Shown piece after piece: positions 10,644 to 20,946 of a stretch of 54,290 nucleotides of DNA. How positions within the stretch are numbered: the first letter of the stretch is position 1; each line of letters starts with the position of its first letter. Below the pieces are notes generated by a model. That model saw only the letters and a program-made list of their open reading frames with translations, ran no database searches and had not been told where the DNA came from. The stretch is from the NCBI GenBank assembly GCA_031276875.1, contig JAISMG010000007.1, positions 1-54,290 on the forward strand. Reading direction: 5' to 3'. This DNA is from Candidatus Peribacteria bacterium (GTDB lineage Bacteria; Patescibacteriota; Gracilibacteria; Absconditabacterales; Absconditicoccaceae). The position numbers were made by a program, and so were the translations under genes.

Positions 10644-11249
10644 TTAGTTTCCGTTGAGAATGGTAGTAATAGTTTCTTCAGGGATAACTCCCAGTCTCTC
10701 AATAAGAGGGGGAGTATAACGACAATTGATAATTGTGGAAGGAAGGTCTTTTCCTTTTCCGCCTTCTACAATATAATCAGGATTTCCGTGCAATTCTGCT
10801 AAAATGTCTACTACAGTATTTGGAATGTGAGTACTTCCGTGTTTATTGGCACTAGTTATCAAGAGAGGTCACGTTTGTTCCAATACTTCAAGTAAAAAAG
10901 CATTATCTGGAATACGTACCGCTATTTCATCTCTGGTTGCTAACCATTCTGGTTTTTTTGCTTCTGGTCTAAATCCCAGTACAAACGTAATGCCTCCCGG
11001 TACCAATGAAGATTTCAAAAGTTTTCTTGCCGGTTCATTGATATCTACTCCCAACTCTTCTAACTGTCCTATATGAGCGACCATAATGGGGAGAAACATA
11101 CTCATTGGGCGTTCTTTGAGTGTATAAATTTTCTTGACCGCAGTGGCATCCGTTGGTACTACCGCTAAACCGTACACCGTATCTGTAGGGAGTACTACCA
11201 CTCCTCCTTGTTGTAAGGTACTAACGACCTGTTTAATGTCTTGTTTCAT
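10644..11249 (-). CDS. tsaC: Threonylcarbamoyl-AMP synthase (TsaC/YrdC/Sua5 type)
   Basis: Makes threonylcarbamoyl-AMP from Thr, bicarbonate and ATP for t6A37 of tRNAs that read ANN codons. The 201-residue protein has the YrdC landmarks VVLPTDTVYGLA, KERPMSMFLP, AVRIPDN and LLITSANKHG. The TGA just before PLLITSAN is read as Gly. Its ATG overlaps the tsaD stop codon by one base (TAATG), so translation is probably coupled. Partner genes tsaB and tsaE are not in this window. Confidence 0.93.
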
Positions 11250-12253
11250 TATTGTACATAAGATGATAAAATTCCTGCAACTCCAATCATTGCCCCGTTA
11301 TCGGTAGAATAAACTTTTTTCATAGGAAATAAAAATTGCATTGTTGTTTTTGCTTTTGCGTTGTGTTGTTCTACGAGTTGTGTAAAATATTCTATGAGTC
11401 TATTGTCTGCTGATACTCCACCGGCTACTGCAACGGTAGTGGCGTTATATGTTTCTGCGAGTTGGAGCAATCTTTTTCCTAGCATTTCAATAGTAGCTTC
11501 CAAAAATTCATAAGCGATATCGTGAATATCATCTTCCGTGAGTTCTCTTCAGCTTTTTTTTATTTTTTCCAAAAGAAAAGAAACCTGACTTTTCATTCCT
11601 GAAAAACTAAAAGGATAGTTTCCTGCTTCATCTTTAGGCAAGAAAATCCTTTTGAAACGATATGCTGGATTTGGTTTTCCTAGAAGTGCTTGTTGGTCAA
11701 TTCGCGGTCATCCAGGATAGGGTCCTCCCAACATTTTGGAAACTTTATCAAATGCTTCTCCAGAGGCATCATCCAGAGAATATCCTTTTTTTTCTATATG
11801 CAAATCTTCCTGTACGAGATACATATCATTATGTCCTCCAGACGCTGTGAGTATTACCATTGGGAACGTAATATCTCTCAGCTTTCTCCCTAATAAAATA
11901 GAAAAAATATGTCCGTAAATATGATTAACAGGAACAAGGGGTTTCTGAAAATATTCTGCAAGCATTGTAGCGACTGCTTTTCCGACGACAAGTGAACCGG
12001 GAAGTCCAGGATGAGTAGTAACGGAAATGAAATCTACCTCTTGAATTTTTTCCCGACCAATATTCTGAAGAATAGCGATGATTTTTTCACTATGGAGACG
12101 TGAGGCGATTTCAGGAAGTACTCCACCGAATTTTTGATGGTCAGCAATTTGGGAATAAGCCAGCAGTTGGTCAACTACAAAAACATCTCCTTCATAGGTA
12201 ATGATGGCAAGTGAGGTATCATCACAGCTGGTTTCTATAGCTAATGTTTTCAT
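11249..12253 (-). CDS. tsaD: tRNA threonylcarbamoyltransferase TsaD (Gcp/YgjD)
   Basis: Transfers the threonylcarbamoyl group to A37 of tRNA as the catalytic subunit of the t6A complex. The 334-residue ASKHA-fold protein starts LAIETSCDDTS and carries the metal-binding HIYGH segment, TASGGHNDMYLV, the LDDASGEAFDKVSKMLGGPYPG block and VAGGVSADNRL. Two TGA codons are read as Gly, the first completing YPGGPRID. I placed the start at ATG 12253; an upstream ATG would add MYKNHF. It is the first gene of the tsaD-tsaC run on the minus strand. Confidence 0.95.
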
Positions 12254-12376
12254 AAAGTGATTTTTATACATTTCCCTTTGAATTTCAATGACTTATTTTT
12301 ATGTGGTTAATTTTACTTGCTATTTGATGGGAAAATCATATTTTACAAGAGCTTTTTATTATTTATTTTATTAAAC

Positions 12377-12970
12377 ATGAAAAAAATCTGACGAAGTATC
12401 TTTGCGGTTATCCTTGTTCTCGTACTTATCTTTGGATGGAGCTTGTCTGGTAAGTACAACACGTTAGTTCAGCTGGATGAACAGGTACAAACTGCGTGGG
12501 CACAAGTAGAAAATGTTTACCAAAGAAGACTTGACCTTATCCCAAATCTGGTTGCAACAGTAAAAGGTGAAGCAAATTTTGAACAAGAAACTTTGACTCA
12601 AATTACAGAAGCAAGAGCATCTGCAACGAAAATGACGGTTGATGTTAAAGATGTACAAGAGATGACAGATTTTCAAACACAGCAACAGGGAATTTCACAG
12701 GCATTGGGCAGATTATTGGTAGCGAGTGAAAATTATCCTGAGCTGAAAGCTAATCAGGCTTTTTCTGACCTTCGCGTTCAATTGGAGGGTACAGAAAATA
12801 GAATTACGACCGAAAGAATGAATTATAACACTACTGCTCAAACTTACAATACTACTATTAGAAGTTTTCCAACCAATTTACTTGCTTCACTGTTCGGCTT
12901 TATGAGGGCGAATTTATTTGAAGCCAATGAAGGGGCAGAAGTCGCTCCTATAGTAGATTTTACTAACTAA
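12377..12970 (+). CDS. lemA: LemA family membrane-anchored protein
   Basis: A 197-residue protein with one N-terminal transmembrane segment (FAVILVLVLIFGWSLSG) and a helical extracytoplasmic domain containing the LemA signature (AWAQVENVYQRRLDLIPNL, and NYPELKANQAFSDL). TGA at codon 5 is read as Gly. A possible promoter (TTGCTA, 16 bases, TATTTT) precedes it by about 40 bases. LemA proteins are widespread and of unclear function, often associated with envelope stress or peptidases. It is monocistronic here, followed by a convergent tRNA gene. Confidence 0.9.
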
Positions 12971-12975
12971 AAAAT

Positions 12976-13046
12976 AGTCCCCACCGGAATCGAACCAGTA
13001 TCTAACCCTTAGGACGGGCCTATTCTATCCATTGAACTAGGGGACC
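12976..13046 (-). tRNA. tRNA-Arg (anticodon CCU)
   Basis: A 71-base cloverleaf: acceptor GGTCCCC pairs with GGGGACT, D stem GTTC/GAAT, anticodon stem GGCCC/GGGTT with loop GTCCTAA, and T loop TTCGATT. The anticodon CCT reads AGG. The 3' CCA is not encoded, which fits the CCA-adding enzyme at 21.8-23.6 kb. Confidence 0.9.
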
Positions 13047-13232
13047 ATTTGCTGAAATGCTACTATAAGGATTTCGGGATACGAATGCAACAGGTAATTA
13101 TATTAAACAATTACCAAGCAAAATGTACCAAATATCTTAATATTTCAAACAAAATACGGTTAATTTTCAAGTACCATGCACTCTATCCCATTCTCTCTGG
13201 ATTTTTTGGAAAAGAAATGTATACTCCCGACT

Positions 13233-14111
13233 ATGCTACGTCATCAACCCGTTCTCGCTTCAGAAACTTTTGCTCAGCTTCCTTCCCATTTGGAGAGGTT
13301 TTTTGATGGAACCTTTGGACACGGAGGACACACCGAATACCTGTTCACTCACCGAACATCGTCGCCACTTCCTCACGTTATCGCTTGCGATATTGACGAA
13401 ACTATCTTGCATAAAGGGCTGGAATTTACCCAATCGCGAACAGCAAATATTACCCCGATTTTGGATACATACGCCCATATTCATCAGATTTGAACTAATT
13501 TTTGACCTTTTGATGGAATGTTGCTTGACCTTGGCGTGAATATGGAACATTTCAAACAGGGAGAAAGAGGGTTTTCTCTCAGCAGAAACGGACCTCTGGA
13601 TATGAGATTTAGTGCAAAAAATCCTCTGACTGCCAGAGACATTCTCCACACGTATGCTGTGCAACAACTAGAAAAAATGCTGATTACGTACGGAGATTTT
13701 TCTCCCCATTACGCTCACACACTCGCCCAAGGAATAGAGCAAACGAGGAAAACCCAACCGTTGGAAACCACCGAACAATTGACTGCTTTGCTTCGCAATC
13801 TTCATTGCCATCAGAAAAAAATTGCGGTAGTGTTTCAAACACTGAGAATTGAAACCAATCAAGAATTACAACAATTGGAAACCTTTTTGCAAACGTTTGG
13901 AGACCAGCTAACCAAAGGGGGACGTTGTATGATTATTACCTATCATAGCATTGAAGATAGAATAGTTAAAAATGCCTTTAAACAGCTCGTAACCAGCTCT
14001 TCCTGAATGTTTCAGCTTGTGCATAAAAAAGTCATTCAGCCTCATTATACTGAAATTCAGCGTAATCCAGCTGCAAGAAGTGCAAAACTCAGAATTATTG
14101 AAAAATGTTAA
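13233..14111 (+). CDS. rsmH: 16S rRNA (cytosine1402-N4)-methyltransferase RsmH
   Basis: Methylates C1402 in the ribosomal P site. The 292-residue protein starts with the family N-terminus (MLRHQPVLASETFAQLP) and has the AdoMet site FDGTFGHGGHTEYL, the LLDLGVN block, and RGFSLSRNGPLDMRF near the centre; the C-terminus has TYHSIEDRIVKNAF and RNPAARSAKLRIIE. Three TGA codons are read as Gly. An ATG at 13176 in frame would add 19 residues that lie outside the family, so 13233 is preferred. As in many bacterial division clusters, a small ftsL-like gene follows. Confidence 0.94.
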
Positions 14112-14148
14112 TGTGCTTTCTTTTATCATCTTTCATCAGCTTTCTCCT

Positions 14149-14520
14149 ATGAAAAAATTAGTCCTCCATACAGAATGAACATTCCATCAAGCCTATCAAA
14201 GCCGATTGACAAAATATAGGATAAAAAAAGAATTTATCTCACTATTTGAAATTATACTTTTGGCACTCGGTATAGGATTTTGTCTGTTAATGTTTCTCAT
14301 TTTCGTAAATAAATCTTCTACTGAAGGTTATTTTCTCAGAAAAGCAAATAATGTACTCAGTGAAACCAACTTCAAATATGAAATCATCAAAACTGACATT
14401 CTTGAACTCCAAAAAGCCAATCGAGACAAACTTAATCATTCTGATTTGTACGGTCCAAGTATTGGACTTTTGGATGCCAATATTGAGTCCATTGAAATTT
14501 CCAGTGGTACAACTATCTAA
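14149..14520 (+). CDS. FtsL-like bitopic division protein (by context)
   Basis: A 123-residue protein with a basic cytoplasmic tail, one transmembrane span (SLFEIILLALGIGFCLLMFLIF) and a short helical region rich in Lys, Glu and Leu (NVLSETNFKYEIIKTDILELQK). It starts 38 bases after rsmH, the usual place of ftsL, and its topology matches FtsL/DivIC proteins, which diverge too far to identify by motif. One TGA is read as Gly (HTEGTFHQ). The assignment rests on position and topology only. Confidence 0.55.
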
Positions 14521-14583
14521 ATTTTATGTTGTTTTAAGGTATCCGTGTACAATGCAAAATATTTATTCTATATATTGTAAAAA

Positions 14584-15258
14584 ATGCCTAAAATTTTGCT
14601 AGTAGAAGACAATCAACAAATCGCGAAAAATATCAAGACCTATTTGGAATTGGAAGGACGAGAAGTTCGCACTTCGTATGATGGAGAAAAAGGATTGATG
14701 ATGGCAAAAATGCAAGAGTATGACCTCATTGTACTTGATTTGATGTTGCCGTGAATTGATGGAAGGGTGTTTTGTCAGGCTATCAGGAAAGAAAAAAATG
14801 TCCCTATCATTATCATTACTGCTAAATCCCAATTGGAAGACAAACTGGAACTGTTTAATTTGGGAGCAGATGACTATTTGGTCAAGCCGTTTGATTTAGA
14901 AGAATTGTTTGCTCGTGGACAAGCACTTTTGCGTAGAGGAATTAGAGAGACGTTTTTTCATTTTGAGGATATTATCGTCAATCTCCAAAAAAAAGAGGTA
15001 AAAAAAGCTGGCAAACTTCTGCATCTTACCTTGAAAGAATTTCAGATTTTAGAACTTTTGATAAAAAATAAGGGAAGGGCATTATCTAGAACGGATATTA
15101 TCACGGAACTTTGGGGAGATGATGCGATATGGGAATCAGATAATAAATTAGATGTCTATATTTCTACCCTTCGTAAAAAACTCCATAAACAGATTATTAC
15201 AACAGTAAAAGGATATGGATATTCCCTCGGAGGAGATGGAGAGCAAGAGGAAGAATAA
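14584..15258 (+). CDS. OmpR/PhoB-type response regulator
   Basis: Two-component DNA-binding regulator of 224 residues. The receiver domain (1-115) has the acidic pair ED in LLVEDN, the phospho-acceptor Asp in LIVLDLMLPGIDG, the switch Thr in IIIITAK and the Lys in LVKPFD. The C-terminal winged helix (125-215) has LTLKEFQILELLIKNKGRAL and YISTLRKKL, typical of OmpR. TGA in the MLPGIDG loop is read as Gly, as the family requires. No histidine kinase gene is adjacent; the next gene is a membrane-fusion protein it may control. Confidence 0.93.
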
Positions 15259-15277
15259 AGGAAAATAGTAAATCTTC

Positions 15278-15305
15278 TTGATTTTAGTTTGTATTAAGAT
15301 AAAGT
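15278..15305 (+). promoter_or_regulatory. Possible promoter of the HlyD-type gene
   Basis: TTGATT, 16 bases, then TAAAGT, about 40 bases before the start codon. Consensus match only. Confidence 0.3.
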
Positions 15306-15345
15306 AGTATCTTACTTGTAAATATTTATATGTTTAATTGTCACA

Positions 15346-17475
15346 ATGCCTGAAAAGAAAAAAAGTCTGTTTGCACGAATAGTAAAAAACCGTTGGAAAA
15401 GCGTAATTATTGTACTTATTGTCTTTGCCATCCTCCGACGACGAAGCCCTCGAAAATCCTCTTCTCCAGGAATACAAGATTTTTCTGAAAATAGAGATAT
15501 TATTGTTTGAACAGGGGATTTGGCAACCGTTCTCACCATTCAAGGAAGCACACAATTTTCTGACTCTCAGAAATTAACCTTTATGAACAAAGGAAAAGTG
15601 AAATCCGTCAATGTGAAAGTCGGAGACCTAGTGAAAAAGTGACAAATTTTGGCGACCATTACTACTGATGATTTAGATGACCAAGTAGAACAGGCAAGAA
15701 TTAACCTGGATGATGCCAAACAAGCTTTACAAGATTTACTCAACGGCTACAATTTGGAATTGGAAATGCTTCAACAACAGGCCAATTATAATACTTTGTT
15801 TCTAAAACAACAAACCATTGACCAAGACCACGCCTTAGTTAAGGAGGAATTAGAGCAAAAAATCAAAGATGCAAAGAAAAACTATGAAGATACCAAAGCT
15901 GATTATGAAGAACTCTTATCTGGTTCCAATAGTGCCACTGCTGACCTCGCTCTTTCCAGTACCATAAGAAAAAGAAACACTACCTTTCAAAAAGCCGTAT
16001 TTGATATCAAATCAGAACTTTTGAAATTGCAAACGACACTGGATGCTTACGACCAAATAATGCTTTTGACGGATAAATTCCGTTATATGGATTCCTCTAC
16101 CAAAATTTATATTGGAGCTAAAGACCAAAACCTCAAAAACCAATCTGAAAGTATGTTTTGGACGCTTTCCTCACAAATAGCCGCCTTAGCTTCTGGATAT
16201 GCTCGCTTGGAACCTATTGCAGTAGCAGATTTGACCAATAATGATATTTTGGGACTGTATCGCCAACTTGAAACCATAGGAACTACGATGATGAACCGAT
16301 GAGACATCAACTATGATATGTTTAAAGCCAGCATTGAAACGAATAGTTTCCCTCAAAAAACCATTAACGAATACGCAAATACCTATGGTACTACCATACA
16401 AAAGGAAGGAATAAGTTATATCACAATGTACAATACTATTGTAAATACTTTAGATGATTTGGAAAGTGATACTTCAGTGGAAGACACGAAATTAAAAATG
16501 GAGAAATACAAAACGGCATTAGATAAATTAGAATTGCAAAAAGAGCTTCTTCTCACTACTCAACAGCAAGAAAAAACTAAATTACTTGACGATATCGCTA
16601 CTACCCAAAGAAACATTACTAAAATCAAAAATGGAGAAAGCTTGAATGAAAGTAAAATAAAACAAGCAAGAAATGGCGTTACTCAAAGGCAAAATTCTCT
16701 AAACTCTCTCCTAGATAAATATGGAGATTATAGATTGAAAGCAAATTTTGATGGAGTCATTACTCAAATGGATATCCAAGTCTGAGATAGCATTGATATG
16801 TCATCTAATGCAACCCCCAAATATATTTATGTAGAAAATAATAATATCCTCGAAATGATATTATCCGTAGAGCAAGTAGATATTGTGAAATTGAAAATGG
16901 GAATGGAAGTGATTGTATATTTGGACGCGTATCCAAACTCCAGTTATCGCGGAGTAATCTCTGAAGTAAATACCGTTCCTACTACAGCCGGAGGTATAAC
17001 GACCTATTCGGTTAAGATAACCTTTGAAAAAAATCATCCTGAAGAAGTTATCTTGGCAGGAATGGGAGGAAATGCTAAAATTATCACTTCTCAAACCAAA
17101 AATGTGCTCATAGTACCCAATCAAGCTATTTCCAGAAAAGATGGGAAAAATGTAGTATTACGTTTAAATGCTAACATTTGGAAAGACCAAGAAGTAGAAA
17201 TCTGAACTTCTGATGAGAATAATACAGAAATTTTGAGTGGACTCGTTCTAGGCGATACGATTAAGTCAATGTATATAACCGTAGAAGGAATGGAAAACGC
17301 AGGAATTACTACCGTAGAAAAGAAAATTGATGTGCAAGAAATGATGAGACAAGACCAACAAAATAGTATGAGAAGTATGGAAAGACAATATGGTGGAAAT
17401 GGCGGAGGTGGAAATGCAGGAGGGAATGGATGAGGTGGTGTAAGAGTAAAACTAGGTCCTGGTGTAGGTGGATAA
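15346..17475 (+). CDS. HlyD/MacA-type periplasmic adaptor, long coiled coil
   Basis: Membrane-fusion (adaptor) protein of 709 residues, far longer than MacA (about 370). Order: basic N-terminus, one transmembrane span (SVIIVLIVFAILRRR), a first lipoyl half (KVKSVNVKVGDLVKKGQILA), a very long helical hairpin (about residues 100-470), a second lipoyl half (DYRLKANFDGVITQMDIQVG), a beta-barrel domain (VDIVKLKMGMEVIVYLDAYP) and a Gly/Asn-rich tail. At least six TGA codons are read as Gly, including both lipoyl halves and the tail. No ABC transporter is adjacent. Adaptors of this type bridge an inner-membrane transporter to the cell exterior. Confidence 0.85.
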
Positions 17476-17584
17476 TGATAAAAAAAATTAGCAATTTCCT
17501 CTTGAAATTAGCATCCAATTCTCTATATAAGAGTCATCATTTGTAGGTATAAAAATTTTTTATATCATAACTTGCCGTCAAGTA

Positions 17585-17878
17585 ATGACACAACCAGAGA
17601 ATAAACCCAGCTTTATCTATAGAGTTGGAGTGGTAAGATTGATAGTGTTTATTATCATTGGGATAGTAGTATTCATAGGAACCTACTTAACTAAACCGGC
17701 TTCTGTTGAAGCTCCTCTGATAACGCAACCCTCTGAGCCATCATCTCAATGTGAACACTTGCTAATGAGTGGGGTAGATACGGAGAATATCGACCAGTGC
17801 CTTTCATCAGTAAAACCCTGTTCTCCAGAGCAATTAGCATATGAACAGTGTATCCATTGACTACCAACCCCTTCTTAA
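17585..17878 (+). CDS. Small single-span membrane protein, Cys-rich exterior
   Basis: Unrecognised 97-residue protein with a polar N-terminus, one transmembrane helix (LIVFIIIGIVVFIGTYLT, about 20-37) and a short exterior domain with five Cys (SSQCEHLL, DQCLSSVKPCSPEQ, YEQCIHG) that could form disulfides. One TGA near the end is read as Gly, adding a short tail. No partner gene is evident. Confidence 0.6.
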
Positions 17879-17950
17879 TCGTTTCTTTCGTCCAAATTCA
17901 TCGTAAAATTATGAAATACTTCAGATTTACCTTTATTCGTTTATAGTACT

Positions 17951-18340
17951 ATGCAACACAGAAAAAACAAGTTATTGGAAATTAGCACGGGAGCCAAAAG
18001 TAAACCCGTATTCATCAGACAGCTTTTGACCAATTTAGTGAGAAATGGAAAAATCACTACCACTCCCAAAAGAGCACAAGTGCTCAAAGCTTACACCGAC
18101 AGCTTTTTTGCGGGACTCGTAAAAAACATTTCCACCTACAAAGAAGAAAAAGATGCTCGCAGAGAAAACATCAGAGTCATCAAAGCGGAACTTTTTTCTG
18201 AACCAGAAGGGAAAAAAGTATTGGAAACGTTATTACCAAAATATCTAGAAAGCTGACTGAAATCAGGATTTGTAGCTTCCTACAAATTGGGATATAGAGT
18301 GGGAGACGGTGCAGAAAAAGTGCTTTTGAAATTAGTATAA
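17951..18340 (+). CDS. rplQ: Ribosomal protein bL17
   Basis: Large-subunit protein of 129 residues. The family start MQHRKNKLLEI resembles the usual MRHRkxxxkL, followed by LLTNLVRNGKITTTPKRAQ, and it ends with YKLGYRVGDGAEKVLLKLV (family form RxGDxAxmaxieLV). The TGA before LKSGFVASYK is read as Gly; without it the conserved C-terminus is lost. It stands apart from the usual rpoA-rplQ cluster here. Confidence 0.93.
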
Positions 18341-18444
18341 CCTCCTAAAAATACTGTGAGTATATGCAAAAGGAAAAAATAAATCAAGACTTTTTGTAAG
18401 CAACCAATTTTTTTAGGCTTTTATTTTCAATACGTCGTTTTAGT

Positions 18445-19017
18445 TCATTTTTTAGGTGTAGTGTCACTCTCTTTTAGTGAAGTGCTAGGAGATTTGATAT
18501 ATATATCAGATATATTTTTCCTCATATAAAATCTCCGATATCCGATAAAATTGCTTGTCAAAAAAATTGCTTCATTCAATGCTCCCATTGGAGAAGGAAT
18601 AAGAATATTGTAGAGGATAATACTTGCAGTTCCACACATCATCAATTGTCTCATCAGTTTATTATTTGCTTGAAAATTTCCAATCATAAAGATAGTCACT
18701 CCAACATAAAATAACAAATCTATGGGTACCTTGTAGGTGAAAAATAAGGAAACGGTATTCAATCCAATAAAAAACAGAAGTCGTCTTTTGTCAGTGCTAA
18801 AATAGGATACAATAAATCTGACAATAGAAAAACCAACCATTATTCCAGCAGGTATTTGTTCCAGCAGGAGATAATGTGTAGAAATAAAGCAACTAGATAT
18901 TGCGAGACAAACAATAGTTTTTTTGCGTTCTTTAAATTGGAAACTCAAAAAATCAAAAAGCATTGCTCCGAAAATAAGCACTTGAGAAATGATAAACGTT
19001 GTGGTAAATTCTGGCAT
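18445..19017 (-). CDS. YgjV-like inner membrane protein
   Basis: A 190-residue hydrophobic protein with about six predicted spans, beginning FIISQVLIFGAMLFDFLSFQ and containing ERKKTIVCLAISSCFISTHY, which resembles the Imp-YgjV family of inner membrane proteins in length and layout. Function unknown. The C-terminal 25 residues are polar (Ser, Thr, Lys). No TGA is used. It lies downstream of the Nudix gene on the same strand. Confidence 0.65.
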   Translation of the reverse strand: MPEFTTTFIISQVLIFGAMLFDFLSFQFKERKKTIVCLAISSCFISTHYLLLEQIPAGIMVGFSIVRFIVSYFSTDKRRLLFFIGLNTVSLFFTYKVPIDLLFYVGVTIFMIGNFQANNKLMRQLMMCGTASIILYNILIPSPMGALNEAIFLTSNFIGYRRFYMRKNISDIYIKSPSTSLKESDTTPKK

Positions 19018-19053
19018 TTATATGATACTGAAATAAAATAAAGAAATGAAAAA

Positions 19054-19554
19054 TTACTTCAATTTTTCAAGGAAATCCTTTTTGATATGCTGATTTTTCT
19101 GCTCTTCTTTGATGAAAAAATAGCTTTTTCTGACTAATTCTCTAATGTCTTCATAATACATCAAATTGATGACTTCTTGGATGGTTGCTCGCTTATGAAT
19201 TCAAATATATCATTCCCCCTCAACCAGATGAATGTGGTCTGGGTTTCCAGTATATTTCATCAGAAAATACGTCACATCTTTATCCAAATGTCCTTTCTGA
19301 GTTTCGCTGCTTCTGAGGGAAGTGGTTCACAAAAGCTGTTTAACGATAATGTCTTGTTTTTTGATACCGGTTTCTTCTCGCATTTCTCTGATAGCAGCAT
19401 CTTTTTCTGTTTCTCAGATTTGGATTTTCCCTTTGGGAGCCACTCGTTCTATTCTTCCAGAAAGGGCGTGGCGTTTGATAAGGAGGTATCTCGGTTCGCC
19501 ATCGGTATCGAGATAATAAATAATTCCTCCAGCACTTTGAACAATGTCTAACAT
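19054..19554 (-). CDS. Nudix hydrolase
   Basis: Nucleoside-diphosphate-X hydrolase of 166 residues. It starts IVQSAGGIIYYL and carries a complete Nudix box at 42-64, G(x5)E(x7)REMREETGI, followed by a beta strand with DKDVTYFLMKY. Four TGA codons are read as Gly; one lies inside the Nudix box (IQIGETEKD), so under the standard code the gene would be invisible. Substrate cannot be predicted; the layout resembles Ap4A/NDP-sugar type enzymes. Confidence 0.88.
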
Positions 19555-19606
19555 ATTATTATTTTAAAAGAGTAAAAAGCTGAATAATAATTTCGAGTAA
19601 AAAGAT

Positions 19607-19637
19607 TTGCAATTTTGGAATAAATATGTAATATAAT
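19607..19637 (+). promoter_or_regulatory. Promoter for a very short transcript
   Basis: TTGCAA, 19 bases, then a perfect TATAAT, immediately ahead of a terminator-type hairpin. The spacer is 2 bases longer than ideal. Confidence 0.45.
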
Positions 19638-19643
19638 GACGTG

Positions 19644-19690
19644 CATCCATTTGGGGGTTGTGAAATCCTTACAAATGGATCTTTTTTTTA
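19644..19690 (+). ncRNA. Putative ~45-nt hairpin RNA or free-standing terminator
   Basis: ATCCATTTG and CAAATGGAT form a 9-bp stem around an 18-base loop that begins GGGGG, followed by eight T. A promoter-like element ends 6 bases upstream. No plus-strand gene runs into it: both flanking genes are on the minus strand. It may therefore encode a tiny RNA. The alternative is a relic terminator. Confidence 0.4.
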
Positions 19691-19760
19691 TGGAATTTTT
19701 CCGTTCCAATCTTCTGGAAATCATAATGATTTTTTTGGAATAGTAGGATATTGTATTTAT

Positions 19761-20246
19761 CTAAGCTAAATTTATCCAGTCAATAACAGGTTCCCAGAAA
19801 GGCATTTTTTCTTTCATTTTATTCAAATCATCTTTTACATTTTCGGCTGCCAAAATACGTTCCTTTTTTCCTTCATCAGATATTTCATTATCCGCAATCC
19901 AGAAAGATTCGTACTTTTCATAAAGTTCTGGAGGAAGCGAACTTCCAACACTAGCTTTAACACCAGCAACTTCTGCACTAAATTGCTGTTTCAATGTTTC
20001 GTATTTCCCTTTCAATGTAGCAATATCCTGTGCTATGCGTTCTAATTCTGGCACAATAGTTTTTCGTTTTTCATTCTCTTGTAAATCTGTAATTTGTTTG
20101 TCTAATGTGGTAAGTTTTTTTTCAAAGTCTTCAGAAAGTTTCTTAGTATGTAATTCTTCCTGCAAATTACGTAATGCTTCTTGAATATTCAATAAAGAAG
20201 GTGTTTGCATTCAGCTTTCTTTTTCTTCTCTTCTTTCTATAGTCAT
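19761..20246 (-). CDS. Coiled-coil protein, unknown function
   Basis: Unrecognised 161-residue protein, largely helical with heptad-like Leu and Ile from about 20 to 95 (LRNLQEELHTKKLSEDFEKK). It ends with an acidic helix and an aromatic tail (MPFWEPVIDWINLA). One TGA in ESGMQTP is read as Gly, which extends the start to ATG 20246. It follows the HrcA-like gene, where grpE often sits, but shows no GrpE signature. Confidence 0.6.
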
Positions 20247-20275
20247 TTTTTATTCCATTATGCTAAATAAAATCG

Positions 20276-20941
20276 TTATTCCATTTTCTGCAAAATCTGT
20301 GACAGAATTGCAACATTTTTTTTGTAATTTACTCTGGTGGGACCAACAATCGCGAGAATACAGTCATAACCATCAATGTTGACTTTGGCATACACGGTAG
20401 AAATAATCGTCTGATGGTCATCCAAAAACGTATAATACATCTGATTTCTTTTGAGGATTTTTTCATCAATATATTTTACAATCCTTTTTTCTTCAATGAA
20501 CCTGATGATATTTCTGGTTTCTTCATAGTCTTCTTTCAAATCATCACGCAACAAATTATTGATACCCAAATAATAATATTCATCATTTCTCAGAAATCCG
20601 ATAATCACCCCATCAACGAGCGACCCGAGCATTTCTACGAGCTCTTTGATATTTTCTCTTGCACTGATGACTTCTGCTGCGGTCTCTTCCTCGATTTGCT
20701 GTAAATAATTTTCAATATACAGTTTCAGTCCGTCAATGGTAGGAATTCTTCCACTAGAATTATAAGGCTGATAGACCATCCCTTGCTTTTCTAGCATATT
20801 GAGGTACTTTCTGAGCGTGGAAGGAGCGTATTCCACATCATCCAATGTATTCAAAAACTTGGAACCTACAGGTTCTCCTTTATTGATGTACGTATCAATA
20901 ACGAGGTCAAGTAATGCTAGGAGTTTTTCGTCGTGAGACAT
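20276..20941 (-). CDS. hrcA: HrcA-like heat-shock repressor, short form
   Basis: A 221-residue protein with the HrcA N-terminal winged helix (LLALLDLVIDTYINKGEPVG, then APSTLRKYLNMLEKQGMVYQ and SGRIPTIDGLKLYIENYL) and the C-terminal IVGPTRVNYKKNVAILSQI. HrcA is usually about 340 residues, so the GAF-like middle region is shortened. HrcA represses groE and dnaK operons through CIRCE; no CIRCE inverted repeat or chaperone gene is visible in this window. No TGA is used. It starts 5 bases after tmk and is probably cotranscribed. Confidence 0.8.
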   Translation of the reverse strand: MSHDEKLLALLDLVIDTYINKGEPVGSKFLNTLDDVEYAPSTLRKYLNMLEKQGMVYQPYNSSGRIPTIDGLKLYIENYLQQIEEETAAEVISARENIKELVEMLGSLVDGVIIGFLRNDEYYYLGINNLLRDDLKEDYEETRNIIRFIEEKRIVKYIDEKILKRNQMYYTFLDDHQTIISTVYAKVNIDGYDCILAIVGPTRVNYKKNVAILSQILQKME

Positions 20942-20946
20942 CAGAT

